A stretch of 64,000 nucleotides of DNA, taken from Ashinkailepas kermadecensis. Its lineage: Eukaryota; Arthropoda; Thecostraca; Neolepadidae. The notes below the pieces were generated by a model. That model made no database searches. It was not told the origin of the DNA and saw only the letters and a list, made by a program, of their open reading frames with translations. The stretch lies in contig JAOTOM010003141.1 in assembly GCA_034440615.1 (NCBI GenBank), forward strand, positions 31,001 through 95,000, given 5' to 3'. The position numbers were made by a program, and so were the translations under genes. Below are positions 58,811 to 64,000 of this stretch, piece by piece; the first letter of the stretch is position 1; the number at the start of each line of letters is the position of its first letter.

Positions 58811-59912
58811 TTGAAGACACTGCTCAATTACACTAACGCAGCAAATTGTATTTCAATGTCTCTTCATGGGCATTGGTTATCAATTCTCGAACATGAAGGG
58901 GAAGATGACATCGTCATTGGCAGGGACGCGGCGTTGCATGACGTGGCCAGATATGTGGAATCCCACGTGCGTTCGGAGGAAGACAAAGCAAATAACCAAC
59001 CGACACGCCAAAGCAAGCGTCCTAGGGCTACATCAAGCGATCCCCGTTGGCTTAAGAAGCTACCTGAATATATTGGGCTTCCACCAACAACATACGGAGC
59101 TAACGGAGTTTACAAACGCTGAGGAAAACTCTGCAAGACACGTCCACAGTTCACCTGTTTGAGAAGATGTTCATCGAGGACATGTATGTGCACGTCATCA
59201 ACGAAGCGCTGTGGTATGAACTCAATACCAATATGCACTAGCTGTTCAGCTGACGACTGGTGAGCTCAAGACGTTCATCGGCATTTTCCGATATTCTGGA
59301 TACCATCAACACCCCAGTGAACGCCACTACTGGTCAACCGCCGATCACCTGGGAGTAGAAACAGTGCAATGCGCCATGACACGACAAGGATATCTGAAGT
59401 TGAAGGCGTACGTCCATTTCCAACACAGTGAGAACGCGTCAAACGGTGGGACAGATCCCTGCGCGCCCACAGGTTTGTGGATCAACCACACATGATACAC
59501 ATGATACACATATGTACAACAAGTTCATGGTGGCGTCGATGAGCATGACGGGCTGTGTGACAAGCATCAGCACCAGCATTGGTCTCTCTTCACGCGGATG
59601 CTGGACATGGGGATATTGAACACTTGGATCGTGCACCGTCATGCAGCGGACAGACCTCTGAGCCTGCTGGAATTCCTAAGGCGAATCGCTGTCTCCTAAC
59701 GGAGACTGCTTGTCTTCGGACCTGTGCGCGCGCTATCATCGCCCCGAGCTATCCCGGACATGCGGTACGACACGGTGGGCCACTTCACCGACATGGCCGA
59801 CAAGCAGCGGCGCTGTCAGGGATCTGCATGCACCGACAAGCCTCGCTCGTACTGCGATGATTGTCGGGTCGTGCTCTGCATCCCCTGCTTTAAGCCGAAC
59901 AATACGAAGTAG
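58811..59912 (+). pseudogene. piggyBac transposase remnant with C-terminal Cys-rich domain
   Basis: From about 59160, in shifting frames, the sequence encodes ALWYELNTN, ELKTFIGIF, SGYHQHPSERHYWS and LKLKAYVHF, the N-terminal half of piggyBac transposases. Then YNKFM..GVDEHD (near 59517-59550, one base missing after FM), WSLFTRMLDMGILNTWIVH, and a terminal domain RYDTVGHFTDMAD with CQGSAC, CDDC and CIPC pairs ending in a stop at 59910. The last is the zinc-binding cysteine-rich domain that binds transposon ends. About 200 residues between the YVHF and YNKFM segments are absent, and with them two of the three catalytic aspartates; only the Asp in GVD remains. A TAG at 59239-59241 and several frame changes complete the inactivation. 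The 58811-59120 frame may be its N-terminal tail. Confidence 0.8.
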
Positions 59913-60445
59913 TGCCAAGTTGGTAGTAGTGCCAAGAAGTACTCGGTTTATCTCGCCGCCCGTGTGTGTAGGACCATACCGATTGTCCACCGCAAATGCG
60001 ATTGCGATTTAAGTGACGGAGAGGTTACTGACCGACTGTGTCCACTGTTCGCTGCCGAGAAGTACGCATTTTGTTTACTGAAGTGTAGGTCATACACACT
60101 ATGCAGTGATTTTCACTAATAGTGTTTTCACCACTGATGGCACAGAATGGACGTTTTTAAGCTAAGATCATCCCAAGTGTTTCAGGACATCCAAAATTAT
60201 TATCTCTAATGCGTGTAACGCTGCGCACATGTCAGAACAAATGCATGCAATGATGCATGTATGAACACACACATTCATGCAACGGTGCATGCTCCTTCAT
60301 GTTGCAAGCGTGAGTGTTTGTTCCATAAGTATTGGCATCATTGTTGCCGTTGAACTTCGCTATGAGCGATGCGTAAACTGTTGTAAAACACCATACTGCC
60401 TGTTACAGTTTACTCGCCAAAATATCCCACTTCCGCCCTGTGTCT
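59913..60445. other. no gene seen; flank of the piggyBac remnant
   Basis: No clear piggyBac 3' inverted end was found. CATGCA-type phrases recur near 60240-60300. Confidence 0.4.
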
Positions 60446-63400
60446 TAAAAGTCATAAAGTCATAAAGTCATAAAGTATTAAGGCTTAATAAGAGCCACAG
60501 GGGCCCATCTGGGTTAAGCCTATCTAGAAAAGGTACTAGAATGTACATACTCCCACCCCAATCAATCCCTTATCCCAAGTTCCTAGGAAGCTATATATCC
60601 CAGCCCATCTAACACCACTCACTTGCTACCGCCTAACACCCTCAATAATCACATGCTTCTCCCATCACACCCATCGTGCCACCATAGACAACCTCATCAG
60701 CATCACATCCCGAAGGAAGGTGCCGAATCCACTGCTAGGCACATCCCACAAAAATTCATAAAGCGTTCAGACTTAATAAGAGACTCACTTGCTACTGCAT
60801 AATACACTCAACAATTACAAACTCCTCCCATCATACCCATTGTGCTACCATAGACAATCTCATCAGTATCACATCCCGAAGGAAGGTGCTGAATCCACTG
60901 CTAGGTACACCCTATATAAAGTTATAAAGCATTTAGACTTAATAAGAGACTCACTTGCTATTTCATAACACACTCAACAATTACAAACTCCTCCCAACTC
61001 CCACTCCTCCCTGTCGATCAACCTTCCCTGGAATACAGAAAAACAATCCCCCTATTCTTATAATGATTGTCTATGCCGTTTTTAAAGATGTTCAGTGTGT
61101 TGCTACTGACAATGGTTCCTGGCAGCTGGTTCCAGTGTTCTACTACCCTGTTGGTGAAGAAAGACTGTCTTAACCTTGTCCTGCTGTGATTAACTTTAAT
61201 TTTGAATTGATGACCTCTAATTGCATTATTTCTGTTAAATTCAAACATTTCCCTGAGATATCCCTGTTCCTGACCATGAACAAATTTAAAAACCTCGATG
61301 AGATCTCCTCTCAGCCTTCTATATCTAAGTGAAAACATGTTCAATTTCTTCAGTCTTTCCTCATATTCCAGGTTGCCTATACCATTAACCATTTTTGTTG
61401 CCCTCTTTTGTACTCTCTCTAAAAGCCAACAATCTTTCTCATAACTAGGGGACCAAGCTTGGACACAGTATTCCAAATGTGGCCTGACATATGCACAGTA
61501 AAGCTTCCTGATGACCTCCTCACTTTTGTATGACACATTCCTCTGTATTGCCCCAAGCATTCTTAGTGCCTTCTTCCTGGCTTCTTTGGTCTGTTCTGAT
61601 GCCCCCAATTTTGTGTTCAAAATAACACCTGAGTCCTTCTCCTGCTGAGTCACAGATAGTACTTGGCCACCCATCAAGTATGGAGCCTTCATATGCTGCC
61701 TACCTACATGCATGACTTTGCACTTATCAAAATTAAACTTCATTTGCCATTTTTCGGACCACTTCACTAGCTCGTCTAAGTCTTTCTGCAGCAAAACCTG
61801 CTCATTTTGCCCTGTTATTGCCCTAAAGATCTTCAAATCATCCGCAAATTTCACAACCTTACTGCTTAGGCCACATTCAATGCTATTCACATATATAATG
61901 AACAATAGTGGCCCCAGTACCGACCCCCTGGGGGACTCCACTAAGAACATTTTGCCATGATGACTTTGTACCATTTAGCATCACTCTCTGCTGTCTATCT
62001 GAAAGCCACAACTCTATCCATTTTAGGATGCTACCTGCAATACCATGGACCTGAAGCTGCATCATTAACCGTTTATGGGGTGCCTTGTCAAAGGCCTTAC
62101 TAAAGTCAAGATATGCTACATCAACCTGATTTCCCTGATCAAATTGTTCTGTAGCAAAATTCAAAAAGTCCAAGAGATTTGTGAGGCACGATCGCCATTT
62201 TCTAAACCCATGTTGAGTATCTTGAATCAATTTGCTTCCTTCCAGAAAACCAACTATTCTATCCTTGATAATTGATTCGAGTACCTTGCAGACTAGGGAT
62301 GTGAGGCTTACTGGCCTATAGTTTTCAACTTTCCCTCTTTCTCCTTTCTTGAAAATAGGAACTACATTTGCCCTTTTCCAATCTGTTGGAATTTCATTTT
62401 GCGAAACTGATCTACAAAATATTATGCTAAGTGGAATTGCCACTTCCTTTTCAGCTTCCCGCAATACCCTAGCATAAATTCCATCGGGTCCTGCTGCCTT
62501 GTTTGTCTTTATTTTTCTGATATAATTGAAAACAATATCACTATCAATGAAATCAACATCGTGTATCTGATCACCTGTCACTGAACTGTGGTTCACGGTT
62601 GGCAGATTAGTCACATCCTCCACTGTAAACACTGATTTAAACTGCTTGCTCAGCTCCTCAACCATCTCACTATCCTCACTCAATATAGTCCCATTTACAT
62701 CCAGTGGACCAATTGTGCTTGAAACTTTACTTAGCTTGTAGAAACTAAAGAACTTTTTACTGTCCCCATTACAGTTCCTAGCCAAATCCAATTCTTTTGC
62801 TCGCTTTGCTGCTCTGATTTTCTGCTTCACAGCGTCTCTAGATTTTTGATACGACCTTAGATTTACGATATTTGAAGCCTCCTTAAATACTCTAAATGCA
62901 CCTTTCTTAGCCTTAATTGTTTTCATCACATCTGGTGTAAGCCATGCTGGCTTTCCTACCCTTCTTTTGCGCCTTTGCTTTTGGGGGACATGTCTAATCT
63001 GAATTTCCCTCAAGTAGGATTTGAACTTTTCCCACATTTCACAGGCATTTAAATCAAAGAATTCTTCTTCCCATTTTATGGCACTTAAAGCCTCTCTCAT
63101 GCAGGCAAAGTCTGCCCTGTTAAAATTTGGAATCTTTGCCAAATTATCCTTGATTGTCCCTGATACCTGTGCCTTGAATCTCACTATGTTATGGTCACTT
63201 CTTCCCAGAGTTTCTCCTACAGTCAAGTCTTGAACTAAATCACTTAAATCTGAGAAGACAAGGTCCAAGAATGAGCCCTGCCTGGTTGGTTCCATTACAA
63301 ACTGGTGTAAGAACAAGTCCTCTTCAAGGCATTTCCTAAACAGTTAACATGATGGGGAGCCAACACCAACATTTTCATATCCTTTTAGATTAAAGTCACC

Positions 63401-64000
63401 AAGAATAAGGCATTTCCTCTGAAAGTTTCTACTGATTTCCTCACAAATCACCTTATCAAGCTCCAGTTGCTGAGAATGTGGCAAGGTTCCTGATCGATAC
63501 AAAGCTCCTATCCTCAGTTTATTGTTGTTGCCTTTTCCCACAGCAACATCAAGCCAAATGGACTCCACAGACACATTTTTCACCCCATCTACTACTTTTT
63601 GAGAACTGTATAAGCTATTCACATAGAGCATTAGACCACCCCCTTTCACTGCTGGACCCCTATTGCATGAAAACATATTGTATCCCTGGATCTCATAGTC
63701 CTGCAAGTTATCCCCAAAATATCCCTCACTGACCAATGCCTCAGTAATGCAAACAAAATCTGGTTTCTCCTCAGCAACATAACACTTAAACTCATCAAAT
63801 TTGGATCGAATGCTCTGAGCATTAAGCATCATACACTTAACAAAAGTTCCAAGACCATCTTTGGCTTTTTTATGTTGAGTAGCTCTATCATCTCTGGATG
63901 AGCCACCACTCTGCCCCCTTGATCTACTGCTACCCCTATTTGCTGACTGTGAGGTTCTATTGCCTATGCTGTCACTATTGACATATCCCTGAGATGGCAA
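60446..64000 (-). pseudogene. CR1-clade non-LTR retrotransposon ORF2, nearly intact, runs off the window
   Basis: Read from 64000 down. Endonuclease: MLNAQSIRSKFDEFK, VCITEALV, ALYRSG, LILGDFN, and after a TAA stop at 63341-63343, GRSDHNIVRF. Reverse transcriptase: FKKGERGKVENYRPVSLTSL, GFRKWRSCLTNLLDFL, YLDFSKAFDKAPHKRLM, SGVPQG, VKFADDLKIF. C-terminal: NTKLGASEQTKEARKKALRM, YCAYVRPHLEYCVQAWSP, YRRLRGDLIEVFKF, and RQSFFTNRVVEHWNQLPG, ending at 61018. One extra G in a G-run (C-run 61924-61928 on plus) shifts the frame inside motif B. Apart from that and the one stop the frame is open. The 3' UTR contains 166-bp tandem units (60735 and 60901 mark them) and ends in ACTTTATG repeats at 60450-60476. 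The 5' end lies outside. Confidence 0.9.

Overview
The window looks like repeat-rich nuclear DNA from an invertebrate animal. It contains no operons, ribosome binding sites or compact gene order. It does contain spliced-looking reading frames, three or more non-LTR retrotransposon lineages, Penelope-like fragments, piggyBac and other DNA-transposon remains, tRNA-derived SINEs, long AT/CT/AC microsatellites and at least a dozen minisatellites. Short TTAGG-type runs near 20,420 and 13,630 would fit an arthropod, but that is only a weak hint. No cellular housekeeping gene can be recognised. Most long open frames are by-products of tandem repeats.

Layout. 1-9 kb: a 126-bp TTAA-bounded element inside a small reading frame; a 916-bp DNA transposon with perfect 37-bp terminal inverted repeats; a CR1 3' fragment; a tRNA-derived SINE with a 12-bp target duplication; a three-exon pseudogene with consistent splice phases. 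9.7-15.1 kb: two near-identical copies (about 1.02 kb) of a TTAA-bounded element in inverted orientation, each packed with AGGTCA half-sites. 15-21 kb: degenerate G/C-rich and 38-bp tandem repeats. 21.6-26.7 kb: Penelope-like fragments flank a decayed non-LTR element; the right-hand fragment carries a hammerhead ribozyme whose core and helices I, II and III can all be drawn. 27.5-29.1 kb: the longest plausible protein-coding exon, a hAT-like transposase-related protein on the minus strand. 32-41.4 kb: minisatellites surround a decayed I-type non-LTR element, itself interrupted by a TTAA element. 42-57 kb: microsatellites, minisatellites, a cysteine-rich candidate exon, a third member of the short TTAA family, a tRNA-headed SINE and another CR1 fragment. 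58.2-64 kb: a tandemly expanded dispersed repeat, a piggyBac transposase pseudogene, and a nearly intact CR1 element running off the right edge.

How the parts relate. The TTAA-bounded non-autonomous elements and the piggyBac transposase remnant share the expected TTAA chemistry, so a piggyBac-type source is plausible, although this transposase copy is dead. The CR1 fragments at 4.3, 12.7, 52 and 60.4-64 kb belong to one group and show two different 3' ends. The strongest observations are the hammerhead ribozyme of the Penelope-like element and the dense nuclear-receptor-type half-sites carried by the mobile TTAA elements.
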